Below, one piece after another: positions 16,731 to 25,048 of a stretch of DNA of 64,000 nucleotides. Position numbers and translations under genes: made by a program. Numbering within the stretch: the stretch's first letter is position 1; each line of letters opens with the position of its first letter. The notes under the pieces were generated by a model. That model searched no databases, was not told the DNA's origin, and saw only the letters and a program-made list of their open reading frames with translations. Where the stretch lies: the NCBI GenBank assembly GCA_005239175.1, contig ML241294.1, positions 879,275 through 943,274 on the forward strand, read 5' to 3'. Origin of the DNA: a halophilic archaeon SHRA6 (lineage in GTDB: Archaea; Halobacteriota; Halobacteria; Halobacteriales; Haloferacaceae).

Positions 16731-17834
16731 TCAATCACCACGGACGGGATCGCGTGGAACTTCCGAGTCCGTCTGGGTAGATTCGTGGAGCGCGCGATCG
16801 ATCGAGAGAGGGCCGCCGCCGGTGACAAGCAGCGCCGAGACGAGCCCAAACAGTGAAATGTGCGCCAACACGGGATCGTCAGGCAGGCCGAACAGGGTCG
16901 TGACAAAAAGCAGGAAGGCAACGCCGGCAGCCGCACGGGTGAACGCCCCCACGATGAGCAACACGCCGACGAGCGCTTCCGTGAGGCCGGCACCAAGGAC
17001 CCACAGCTCCGGGGGAACTGGAACGACGGCAGTGAGATCATACTTTGCGACGACCGCAAGTGCCTCACCCGGACGCATCAGCTTCTGGGCGACACCAAGA
17101 TAGATGAACGAGATCCCAACGCCGATCCGAATGACCGTCGGGACGTACGCCGTGAGATGTTTCGTCCGTTCAACGAACGGGAGCGCGACCTGACGATAGA
17201 ACGGGTCGATCCGCGAGTACAACGTCCGGTCGTCGGCCGCCATAGATGCGACGACGTGATCCGCACTCGGACGGCCGCCCCCGACAAGCGCGATCGCGAG
17301 AAAGCCGGGCACGTACTCGAACGCGAGCATGAGCGCCGGCTGGACGGTGAACGCGACGAGATACGAGACGAGCCCGATCGCTGCGACGAGTCGAGTGCCG
17401 AATCCAAACAACAACAGAAAGCCGATCGTGATCCCGAACAGTCGGACGAATACCGGGGCAGGGGGCTGGACGGCTGGTGAAAAGAAGTACCCCGAGAAGC
17501 CAGCACCGACTAACGGCAGGCCGATCGAGAGCCGAAGCAGCCACGGTAACAGTTCCTCGTAGGATCCAAGGGTTCGCCGGAAAACCTTGATATCGGTCCG
17601 AAGCGGCCGAAGCCGAAGGTACACGATACCAACGGCAGTGACGGCAAGCCCACCGGCTCCGATGACGGCGAGGTTGAACGGAGTTGTCAGGGCAACAATG
17701 AGAAATTCGAGGACGTCGATCGGATCGCCGCCGGGAGTCACATATTCGACGTGTGCGGTCGCCGAGCCAACTGCGCCGATGAGCACCGAAACGAGCCCAG
17801 CGATCGCAGCGACACTACGGACGGAAAAGCGCAT
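16731..17834 (-). CDS. DoxX-family membrane protein
   Basis: A 367-residue integral membrane protein with about nine hydrophobic segments. An N-terminal signal-like helix ('IAGLVSVLIGAVGSATAHVE') is followed by a TM bundle. The C-terminal third carries DoxX-like features ('VIRIGVGISFIYLGVAQKLM', 'WVLGAGLTEALVGVLLIVGA', 'AHISLFGLVSALLV'). DoxX-type proteins act with quinone-linked or redox membrane systems; the exact substrate here is unknown. The ATG at 17834 ('MRFSVRSVAAIAG') is preferred over the frame extending upstream to 17903 because it places the signal-like helix at the N-terminus. Confidence 0.82.
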   Translation of the reverse strand: MRFSVRSVAAIAGLVSVLIGAVGSATAHVEYVTPGGDPIDVLEFLIVALTTPFNLAVIGAGGLAVTAVGIVYLRLRPLRTDIKVFRRTLGSYEELLPWLLRLSIGLPLVGAGFSGYFFSPAVQPPAPVFVRLFGITIGFLLLFGFGTRLVAAIGLVSYLVAFTVQPALMLAFEYVPGFLAIALVGGGRPSADHVVASMAADDRTLYSRIDPFYRQVALPFVERTKHLTAYVPTVIRIGVGISFIYLGVAQKLMRPGEALAVVAKYDLTAVVPVPPELWVLGAGLTEALVGVLLIVGAFTRAAAGVAFLLFVTTLFGLPDDPVLAHISLFGLVSALLVTGGGPLSIDRALHESTQTDSEVPRDPVRGD

Positions 17835-18359
17835 ACTGAAAGGTGGGTATACGGCCGTATAAGCGTTCGTTTGCGCGGTATTAGGCCAACAGAATTTGGT
17901 CACATTCGCGCCAGCGGACTCAGCGAGTGGCGGTGGCTGAGAGAGTCCCCGAGAAGGCAGGAACCGGCGCCCACGGCCGTCAGATCATGTATCGACAGGG
18001 CCGATGATCGAGCGAAAGTAGTAGGTCTCAACTGTTCGATCTGTGGACTCAACAGTCATGATTGCAGACCGTACGCCACCGTCTGTCCCAGCACTGGTTG
18101 GAATCTATCGGGGATGCGCCGCAGCGAGCCATTCACTGTGCTGTCAGAGTGGTTGGAAAATGGGGCACAAAACGGAGTAGTGGACGCCCTTTTTCGATAT
18201 CCCAGAAGTCACTGTTGTACGGGCAGTCTGTGAGGTCACCGACAGGCGAGAGGTGGCTCTCTGGACGCAATAAATACAGGTCACGGGTGGAACGTCGTTC
18301 GCGATCGAGTACAAGGGCCACTCAATCGGGAGCGAGCCTATTCAGCGAGAGTGCGTGGT
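17835..18359 (+). other. Intergenic region, no gene seen
   Basis: About 525 bases with several overlapping open frames on the plus strand, none with protein-like composition. It contains the upstream region of the DoxX-type gene. It may hold decayed sequence, but I recognise no family. Confidence 0.35.
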
Positions 18360-18704
18360 TCACGGCCAGCCAGGGGGGAGTTCGTCGGCGTGATTTTCGA
18401 TCAACTCAAGCAGTGGTTCGATCTCGTCGAACCGGGGGCCTTTCGAGATTTCGCCAGTGTCTCGATCCCACTCGATGTATCCTGCGTCTACTAGCTTCGG
18501 CAGATGATTGTGGGTGAGCTGAATTTCGAGCGTTTCCGGTTCTTTGGTTCCGCGTGCCATCACATCGCTCACTGTGTGGATAGTTCCTCGTTTAACCAAT
18601 AGGAGTATCAGACGACGGTGTCGCGTAGACATGATATCGAGCATCCGGTCCACTCGTGGATTCAAGAGGACGCTCCCAGTACCCTCCCTGCGCATGTATG
18701 ACAT
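18360..18704 (-). CDS. Small winged-helix regulator (DUF7344-type)
   Basis: A 114-residue protein with the haloarchaeal ArsR-like pattern 'LDIMSTRHRRLILLLVKRGT', 'LEIQLTHNHLPKLVDAGYIE' and 'GPRFDEIEPLLELIENHADE'. It probably binds DNA in the cytoplasm as a dimer. I prefer ATG 18704 ('MSYMRREGTGSVLLNP'), with 18695 as an alternative; the frame also extends to an ATG at 18731. No partner gene is adjacent, and the target is unknown. Confidence 0.75.
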   Translation of the reverse strand: MSYMRREGTGSVLLNPRVDRMLDIMSTRHRRLILLLVKRGTIHTVSDVMARGTKEPETLEIQLTHNHLPKLVDAGYIEWDRDTGEISKGPRFDEIEPLLELIENHADELPPGWP

Positions 18705-19176
18705 ACAACAGTAAAGGGAGTATACCAGCATAAATCATCGTAAGACGACAGTAAGACAACATGAATGTGTCTGTCCGGGGGCGTAAGGCGATAGTCCACA
18801 GAACTATCAGATAAATATCCAGTAAATCATGTATGATCTGCTCCGTACCGTGGGCAAAAAAAAATATCCCTCCTTGGCCGGATTTTGACGGTATATCCGC
18901 GCAGTGTATCGTGCATCCGTCTCGAAAGTGTCGAGTATAAATCAATTAATCAGACAGTGTCGAACGCGTATGCGCACAGTTGACTGATCAGTACGTGTGT
19001 CTGACGCCGTCCAGCGAACGTATGCGACGTGATATTCAGGGGTAGTAAACACAGCATACCCAGAGCGCAGACGTGTATAACCAGTGACTGTGTTGATACT
19101 GATTCTCAAACTTGAATGGCTGTTTGAGCTATAGTTGTAGCTTTACCAAGTCTATGCGTAGACAAATACAAAACTG
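18705..19176 (+). other. AT-rich intergenic region
   Basis: About 470 bases of mixed AT-rich sequence between divergent genes. It includes an ACTGATCAGT palindrome near 18984 and probable promoters for both flanking genes. No convincing gene. The AT content is well above the window average. Confidence 0.35.
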
Positions 19177-19362
19177 ATGAGCCGCTTTCAGTACATATAC
19201 CCGTTCAGTTTAGCCGGCATAAGTACGGCTCTGGGCTGGTTTCTATACTATCCGTTGGAGGTAGCCTCCGGACTGCTACTGGTGGTGATTGGACTCTTGA
19301 TCATTCTCACGACAGTCGGAAGCACGATCCGGGAACACCGATCGTTTGAACTTTCAAGATAA
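19177..19362 (+). CDS. Small two-TM membrane protein
   Basis: A 61-residue protein, 'MSRFQYIYPFSLAGISTALG' followed by 'SGLLLVVIGLLIILTTVG', giving two membrane helices and a basic C-terminal tail ('STIREHRSFELSR'). The composition is protein-like. No family recognised. Several small two-TM peptides occur in this part of the window (also 21830-22033), often near winged-helix regulators. Confidence 0.55.
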   Translation: MSRFQYIYPFSLAGISTALGWFLYYPLEVASGLLLVVIGLLIILTTVGSTIREHRSFELSR

Positions 19363-19572
19363 TCTCTCTCGCTGATTTGTCGTGTCGGACACAGTCTTTG
19401 CCGTAGTTGGCAAAATGACCCAACTCTGTCTACGAATGCAACCAAAGAGACTGTAGAACGGTGCTGTTAGGCGTTCTGAATCAGATAAAGACGAGCACAT
19501 TGCCGACAACGGATACATCGGCCTTGTCAATTCCCCAGGGATCAGCTGTGGTTCGTCTCGGGCTTTGAAATA

Positions 19573-19650
19573 ATCACGCTAGTCGAGCTCTTCTTTCCAT
19601 CACGCTAGTCGAACTCTTCTTTCCATCACGCTAGTCGAACTCTTCTTTCC
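19573..19650 (+). repeat. 26-bp tandem repeat, three copies
   Basis: Units at 19573-19598, 19599-19624 and 19625-19650; copies 2 and 3 are identical and copy 1 differs by one base. The unit holds, on the minus strand, the last codons ('KEEFD') and the stop of the zinc-ribbon gene, so the array is an amplified gene 3' end. Slippage or unequal exchange is the likely origin. Confidence 0.9.
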
Positions 19651-19843
19651 AGCCGATCCAATTGACCTGATAAGACCCACAGTCGGGGCACCTAGATCGT
19701 TGCAGTGCCAGTCGGGTGTTGCATTTTTCGCATTCATATGGTTTCTCCTCTTCATTCGGGGATAGAAGACGGTCTTCTATCCACGCGATGACCCTTGGCA
19801 TTACGAGAAAATAATTCATGAATAAGATAGTTATCCGCGTCAT
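19631..19843 (-). CDS. Small zinc-ribbon protein
   Basis: A 70-residue protein. The N-terminal part ('MTRITILFMNYFLVMPRVIA') is hydrophobic. The C-terminal part is a zinc ribbon with two CxxC knuckles, 'CEKCNTRLALQRSRCPDC', followed by 'GSYQVNWIGWKEEFD'. Such short haloarchaeal zinc fingers are usually of unknown function and may bind nucleic acid or protein. The frame can be extended to a TTG at 19930, but the ATG at 19843 (or 19819) is more likely. The last codons lie in a 26-bp tandem repeat. Confidence 0.7.
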   Translation of the reverse strand: MTRITILFMNYFLVMPRVIAWIEDRLLSPNEEEKPYECEKCNTRLALQRSRCPDCGSYQVNWIGWKEEFD

Positions 19844-20096
19844 ACTGTGATCGAAGTCTCGATCGATCGAGATTACCGGGACATTTCTGTTGTCATCCTT
19901 GATTTTGCGATCTACGATCTCACTGTTCAACAGATTGGCTCAAGCCATCACTCCACGATGGGTGCAACGAAGCAAACCAAAAATATCTGACAGTGCGCGG
20001 ATCACGCGCGTGACTCAGCGTTGTTACCAGACCCCCCAGGAAATATTAAGTTTATAACTACATTCTCGAGTGGCGTTATATAGCTGCAGTGATAGA

Positions 20097-20606
20097 ATGA
20101 CAGGCATTCAGCGACGAAAACTGATAACAATCGGAACAGGCGCGATTTTGGCTCTCGGTGGAGTTGGGACCGCAGCAGCAAGAGGAGGACCGCCGAGTGA
20201 GGGAGATACGATCGTCGATGTGGCAATAGCAGCCGACGATTTTGATATTCTCGTTGCCGCGGTGCAGGAGGCCGGACTCGTCGATGCCCTCAGTGGAAAC
20301 AAGCAGCTGACGGTGTTCGCGCCGACCGACAAGGCGTTCAAAGATCTAGCCGACGAGCTGGGAACCAACGTCGAGGGTCTGCTTAAACTCGATAGTTTAG
20401 CGGACATCCTCCTCTACCACGTCACAAATGGACGGAGGAACGCAAACTCAGTCGTCAACGCTCCACAGATCAAGATGCTGAACGGCGAGACGGTCGCCGT
20501 CGATGGAACCGAGTTGAACGATGGCCAGGCCGAGATTGTGGACACTGATATCAAAGCGTCGAACGGCGTGATCCACGTCATCGACGGAGTGCTCTTACCG
20601 GAATAG
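20097..20606 (+). CDS. Secreted fasciclin (FAS1) domain protein
   Basis: A 169-residue protein with a twin-arginine-type signal at 1-28 ('MTGIQRRKLITIGTGAILAL', ending 'GTAAARG'). A single FAS1 domain of about 130 residues follows, with the H1 motif 'KQLTVFAPTDKAFKDL', then 'ILLYHV' and the H2-type end 'ASNGVIHVIDGVLLPE'. FAS1 domains mediate adhesion between surface proteins or cells. The protein has no C-terminal anchor. ATG 20097 places the signal correctly; the frame extends to 20070 but adds no plausible N-terminus. AT-rich promoter-like sequence lies at 20040-20060. Confidence 0.9.
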   Translation: MTGIQRRKLITIGTGAILALGGVGTAAARGGPPSEGDTIVDVAIAADDFDILVAAVQEAGLVDALSGNKQLTVFAPTDKAFKDLADELGTNVEGLLKLDSLADILLYHVTNGRRNANSVVNAPQIKMLNGETVAVDGTELNDGQAEIVDTDIKASNGVIHVIDGVLLPE

Positions 20607-20792
20607 CCCGATCGATCCCTCCAAATTCCCCCCTTTTATACTGCGAGCTACGCGCTGTGTATCGCCGATCAGCGTAGCGGACTCCCGAGAGTGTGATTAG
20701 CGATCGGCGGCGTTCTCATATCGCCGTCGTCCTGTCGGTGTCCGCAGACCCTCATCTAACCGATCGGGCGTGTAACTTGCTCGTTGGCCGTA

Positions 20793-21383
20793 TCAGCCGC
20801 GCGTGGTCATTGTTCTGACTACCTGGAACAGCGCCAGTCCGAGCAGTGCAACGCTGGTCATAGCAGCCAATGCCATCGGTGACAACGTCGCGATCGGGCC
20901 GATCCCGGTCATGCCGGAGAGGATCCCCATCGTAATGAGTGCGGCGGCACCGAGTTCGATGCGCGCGAAGGTAACGTCGTGATTCGAGCCGAAGTACGAA
21001 TCCAGATACGTACTCTTCTCACCGAATCGAACGCTGTTCGCTTCAGCGTCGAACTCGATAACGCCGAGATCGTCCATCCGTGGGAGATGACACTGATACA
21101 GCCCAGTGTAAACGCGTTTGTACTGGTCCGAAGACAGCTCCTCAGGATCGACACCGTACTCCTCGGCGGCGACTGCCGCAGAGAGTTCTTTGACCGACAT
21201 CTCTCGCCCTCCCGCACGCAGACACGTGAGGACGATACGCCGCCGTTTGTTCCGGAGGATATCGAACGCCTCCGATTTCGTCAGTTCCGGTGAGTCCTCG
21301 TGGCCCCCACCGTTCGTGTCGTCATCATGTCGTGCATTTGATTGTCCGTCGCGCCAGTTTCGCGGAACTCCTAACCCCCTCAT
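20793..21383 (-). CDS. Membrane-anchored DUF7344-type winged-helix regulator
   Basis: A 196-residue protein. Residues ~35-125 are a winged helix ('AFDILRNKRRRIVLTCLRAG', 'YKRVYTGLYQCHLPRMDDLG', 'VIEFDAEANSVRFGE'). Two C-terminal TM helices follow ('IELGAAALITMGILSGM', 'LAAMTSVALLGLALFQVV'). This domain order recurs in the gene at 22066-22677. Members probably bind DNA while anchored in the membrane, so they may relay an envelope signal. The ATG at 21383 is the first in frame. Target unknown. Confidence 0.85.
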   Translation of the reverse strand: MRGLGVPRNWRDGQSNARHDDDTNGGGHEDSPELTKSEAFDILRNKRRRIVLTCLRAGGREMSVKELSAAVAAEEYGVDPEELSSDQYKRVYTGLYQCHLPRMDDLGVIEFDAEANSVRFGEKSTYLDSYFGSNHDVTFARIELGAAALITMGILSGMTGIGPIATLSPMALAAMTSVALLGLALFQVVRTMTTRG

Positions 21384-21829
21384 GTTCCGTAAATAACGGA
21401 ATGGCTACATTGTTAATACAGTACTACCAGCACCGTTAACCAGTCTTTAACACGCTATCTGAGGTCTGTGCGGGCGTATCCGAATCGTCGTCGCCTTCGG
21501 GGTGGTGAGGCTCGTCTTGGCGATCGGTCATTAGTCCTCTGGTATCCCAATCCTGAGCAGCAATACAGAACTTGTTACTAATTGACGGCTCCGTGTCAGT
21601 CGAACTATCATGACACATCCGATGGGTAGATGCCGACACGTTGTGGCCAGCGGGGTCGTCGACCCCCGCGATCGTTCCGCTCAGGACGGGAGAGACGAAC
21701 CCCATGCTCTAATGAAAAAACCGGAATCGATGGGCGCAGGAGTGACGCAATGACCTCGGCCGTCATCCCACAGATGGTGCGTGGGCCCTCCCTCGATCGA
21801 CCTGTCCGTCTACGGCCAGCGCTTCGGAC

Positions 21830-22033
21830 ATGAACCGGTCACCGTACGGCGAGGACCGATGGATGCTATGGTATGCGATTCCAGGGATCGTACTCGCAAG
21901 TCTCCTTTCATTGCAAGCACTTGGCGCCGTCCAGTATACCGACTCAACGGTGGTTGCGATGACTACAATGGGTGCAGCGATACTACTTCTCGTGGCGATC
22001 GTCCACTATACTGCGGTGTATTATGACAGGTGA
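21830..22033 (+). CDS. Small two-TM membrane protein
   Basis: A 67-residue protein beginning 'MNRSPYGEDRWMLWYAIPGI' with TM helices around 'VLASLLSLQALGAV' and 'MGAAILLLVAIVHYTAVYY'. It lies between two membrane-anchored winged-helix genes and converges on the second. It could be a partner in that regulatory group, but this is inference from position only. Confidence 0.6.
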   Translation: MNRSPYGEDRWMLWYAIPGIVLASLLSLQALGAVQYTDSTVVAMTTMGAAILLLVAIVHYTAVYYDR

Positions 22034-22065
22034 GTAAATCACGCGGTCGATCGACAGTGGCGGAC

Positions 22066-22677
22066 CTATCCGAGGGATCCGTACGTATCGAGCAGTGCCA
22101 GCGCAAAAAGGCCGATCGCCCCGACAGCGACCCACAGCGGAACCCCGAGACCGCCGATCGAGGCGATATCAAGCACTGATAAAAGCGGGACACCCGAGAA
22201 CGCGAGCGCAGACCCCGCAATGAGCCGGGAGGTGTCCGGTTCGTCGGTCAAGTCGAGATACGGTTCAAGCTGTGTTGCACACGCAGATAGCTGCACCGTC
22301 CCGCGGTTTTTGTCATACTCGAGAACCCCGACGTCGTCCATCATCGGCAGGTGGTTCTGATAGAGTCCAACGTACACGCGCTTTCGTTCGTAAGACGAGA
22401 TCTGCTGAACAGTGGTGTCATTCTCTACGGCTGCAATGTGTTCGGCCATCTCCCCAACGGTCGCGGCCCCCTCGTGCGCAATCAGATACGTGAGAACGAT
22501 TCTCCGCCGACTGTTGTACAGCACTTCGAATATCTCATCCTTGGAGAGCTCGTCGGAGCGATTCGACGTCCTGTCGAACGTGTCACGTAGTTCGTCCAGT
22601 GAATCAGCGCGCTCGAGCGCTTCTCGAAGATTATTGCGGCTGTTCCCCTCCCATGGTGATTCTAGTTGTCCGCTCAT
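22066..22677 (-). CDS. Membrane-anchored DUF7344-type winged-helix regulator
   Basis: A 203-residue protein with winged helix at ~50-140 ('IFEVLYNSRRRIVLTYLIAH', 'YERKRVYVGLYQNHLPMMDD', 'VGVLEYDKNRGTVQLS') and two TM helices near the C-terminus ('LSVLDIASIGGLGVPL', 'WVAVGAIGLFALALLD'). It is paralogous to the product of 20793-21383. The ATG at 22677 ('MSGQLESPWEGNSRNN') is preferred to an in-frame start at 22716. Two such regulators within 2 kb suggest a local duplication. Confidence 0.85.
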   Translation of the reverse strand: MSGQLESPWEGNSRNNLREALERADSLDELRDTFDRTSNRSDELSKDEIFEVLYNSRRRIVLTYLIAHEGAATVGEMAEHIAAVENDTTVQQISSYERKRVYVGLYQNHLPMMDDVGVLEYDKNRGTVQLSACATQLEPYLDLTDEPDTSRLIAGSALAFSGVPLLSVLDIASIGGLGVPLWVAVGAIGLFALALLDTYGSLG

Positions 22678-23033
22678 TGTCAGTAGCCTCGGTGGACGAT
22701 AGCAGGCTACATTCATAGTTATGTGAATTTTAACACCATCGACAGGTAGACCAATACGGTGTTAAACACCGATTAACGGGCGTCTTGTGGCTGTTCGTCC
22801 CTGAGCCACGACAGCGATCTACGTGACCCTTGTATGTGATGGCCTGGGGACGAATGGATGTGGATTGGCGATCGGGCCAGACGAGAGCTTTGCGGCCGCA
22901 CAGTCGTGAATACGTGCTAATTGGGCACAGTCGGTTCATAGAAGGGTCAACGGGAGTGAGCGCCGTATAACGGCGTATCATCGGCGTATAATATTGTTTA
23001 CTAACCTATCTCTCCGTCTCAGTGGAAATACAC
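22678..23033 (+). other. Divergent intergenic region
   Basis: About 355 bases between divergent genes. The part before the lipoprotein gene is AT-rich (CGTATAATATTGTTTACTAA at 22985-23004) and probably holds its promoter. No gene seen. Confidence 0.4.
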
Positions 23034-24275
23034 ATGCAAGAGAATATCAACCGGCGACGGTTCGTCACGCTGACCGGAGCTGCGAGCGTCGTCGGTCTGG
23101 CCGGCTGTGTCGGCGGTGGCGAAGAATCGGACCAGCCGTCGAACAGTGACGGAAATGGAGAACAGTCATCGGACGATGACGGCGAACAAGAGCCCGAAGA
23201 AGAGCCCGAAGCGTTCGACTTTCCACCTGGAGCGAAAGAGAACGGCATTGTGATGGAAACGGTCCTAGCGGGCAGTCGTCAGTTCGTCGACAAACAGGAT
23301 CGGTATCGGACCACACAGACGTACGAGCTTGACTATTCGAACGCGCCCACAGACGAGATATCGATCACGTACGACGCCGACGAGCAACTCGTCCACGAAC
23401 AAGAGACGCGGAACGGTGTCGAAATCAACCGATGGGTAACGCCCGAGCGAACCGTCGCACAGTCGGTCGATCCCGATGCCGATCGAACTAATCGGTGGCA
23501 GACCCAGACCCCCGAAGCAACCGTCTCTGCCGGGAATACGTTCAATCGGTATCCCTTCGAAGAAACCATCATTCCATCGCTGCTGCAGAGTGCGTCCTTC
23601 GAGTTCGAGGAGATCGTCACTGAGTCAGAACAGGCGTATGCGCGGTACACTGGCGAAATTAACCGCGCTGAGACACCCGAGCTTCGCCAGCCAGATAGCG
23701 CTCGTGTCGACTACCGGCTCGAATCGATTTCCCGAGGGAGCGTCTCGATGCTTCTCGCCGAAAGCGGTGCGGTTCGGTCCGTCGAATACGAGTTTGCTGG
23801 CGAGGGAAACCGACTGACATACGACGGTCCCGAGGAAATGGAGATCGAGGTGACCGGCGAACTGGACTTCGAATTCGACGAAGAGCTCGAAGCGCTGACC
23901 GCGCCCGAGTGGGTCGAAACGCCTGACTCGGATACGACCCGGAGGTTTGAGACAAAGGAAACGAACATCGGTGGAACCTACATATTTGCTTCGGGACAAC
24001 CACTCCCCGGCTCGGTGAAACAAGAGTACACGGAGTTTTACATCACGGCGCAGTTTGGTTCCGAGCGGTATATCGCTCGGTACCGGCCACGAAGGGGGTT
24101 CGAAGTGAGAGACCGCGTAGTCGCCTGGCGTGACAACAACGGCCTCCACTTAGACTGGACATCGTTCTCTGGACAAGATGCCTTCTTAGAGGCCGATCGA
24201 ATCGAGCTGAGCATCTACCTGTACGCGCCGTCGAAAGGCCGATCGCTGATCTATCACGATGAATACACGCCGTAG
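23034..24275 (+). CDS. Putative Tat lipoprotein, function unknown
   Basis: A 413-residue protein with a twin-arginine signal and lipobox: 'NINRRRFVTLTGAASVVGLA' followed immediately by 'GC'. It would be exported folded and anchored outside the membrane through a lipidated Cys near residue 26. An acidic Ser/Asp/Glu linker follows ('DDDGEQEPEEEPEA'), then a beta-rich domain of about 340 residues that resembles haloarchaeal secreted proteins of unknown function. No catalytic motif is seen. ATG 23034 is preferred to the GTG at 23022 because it starts directly before the RR motif. Confidence 0.85.
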   Translation: MQENINRRRFVTLTGAASVVGLAGCVGGGEESDQPSNSDGNGEQSSDDDGEQEPEEEPEAFDFPPGAKENGIVMETVLAGSRQFVDKQDRYRTTQTYELDYSNAPTDEISITYDADEQLVHEQETRNGVEINRWVTPERTVAQSVDPDADRTNRWQTQTPEATVSAGNTFNRYPFEETIIPSLLQSASFEFEEIVTESEQAYARYTGEINRAETPELRQPDSARVDYRLESISRGSVSMLLAESGAVRSVEYEFAGEGNRLTYDGPEEMEIEVTGELDFEFDEELEALTAPEWVETPDSDTTRRFETKETNIGGTYIFASGQPLPGSVKQEYTEFYITAQFGSERYIARYRPRRGFEVRDRVVAWRDNNGLHLDWTSFSGQDAFLEADRIELSIYLYAPSKGRSLIYHDEYTP

Positions 24276-25006
24276 CCCGCTCTTTTTGTAATTGATTTGG
24301 TTTGGTTTTCGATACGTCCCGCAGCACGATCGATTCGACAAACCGTCAGCAGCCGGCTCGTGTCAATGGTGACGATCATGACGCATTTTCAATCAGTGAT
24401 CCGGGCAGATCCTGTTGGCCCTGCGCGTAGCGCTCGCACTATTCGGATCATCTCTCCTGGACTGCCGTCTCGATCTCCTCGGCTAGGAGATGTGCTGCGC
24501 CGGGGCCAACAGACGATGCGACACCTATACCCTGCAAGTATGTCAGCTGCGGTAAGGACCGCAACTGCGGAAGTGCTGACCGCTGTATATTGGTGTGCAT
24601 CACATCAGCTCTCGAGCCAGCGCCACTAGAGCGTACACACGGTGCAGCCAGTCGTTTTGGTTCACTCATCGGAGTCGTTTTTTATCTCTTCGCCGGCGAT
24701 GAGCATCCCCGTCGGCTGTGCAGTGCGACATCGTCTCGGACGAAGAATGACACAGATACTGAGTGTTATTCACCACCTTGTTCGTGCAGTCGGGGAAGTA
24801 GAACGCGGATAATCGCACTCCTTGCGGGAGACGGCCGAAGAATGTCGTCTGTGCGAAAATTCGGTAGTAGGCGCCGTTTTCAGGTTACAGGCTCCGGCTA
24901 CCCGAGTTACACAAGAGTCGTAACAAAGCCATAATGGGCGATATTCCAGGCTGATGGTAGTCATTGACAGAACAACCGTCGGGTCGAGCTGCGGAGGAGT
25001 GACCCG
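24276..25006 (+). other. Long intergenic region upstream of the pilus operon
   Basis: About 730 bases with no protein-like ORF. It starts with a T-rich stretch after the lipoprotein gene (possible terminator) and ends at a GGAGGAG ribosome-binding-like sequence before a 13-codon mini-ORF. The promoter of the pilus operon should lie here, but no single TATA-like box stands out. Confidence 0.4.
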
Positions 25007-25048
25007 ATGAATGAACCGAAGGCACTGACCAGGAGGGGAAAAACATGA
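25007..25048 (+). CDS. 13-codon leader ORF overlapping pilB
   Basis: A 13-codon frame (MNEPKALTRRGKT) preceded at 7-10 bases by GGAGGAGTGA. Its TGA overlaps the pilB ATG in the arrangement ACATGA, so translation of the two would be coupled. The upstream frame is closed by a stop at 24965, so this is not the tail of a longer gene. It may be a regulatory leader peptide or a chance ORF; the paired ribosome-binding-like sequences favour real translation. Confidence 0.35.
   Translation: MNEPKALTRRGKT
25031..25038 (+). promoter_or_regulatory. Shine-Dalgarno site of pilB
   Basis: AGGAGGGG lies 6 bases before the ATG at 25045. This is unusually strong for this genome, where many genes look leaderless, and it fixes the pilB start. 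Confidence 0.7.

Noticed and set aside
21436-21705. 89-residue minus-strand ORF
   Set aside because: Composition is polar and irregular with no recognisable domain; I could not support it as a gene.
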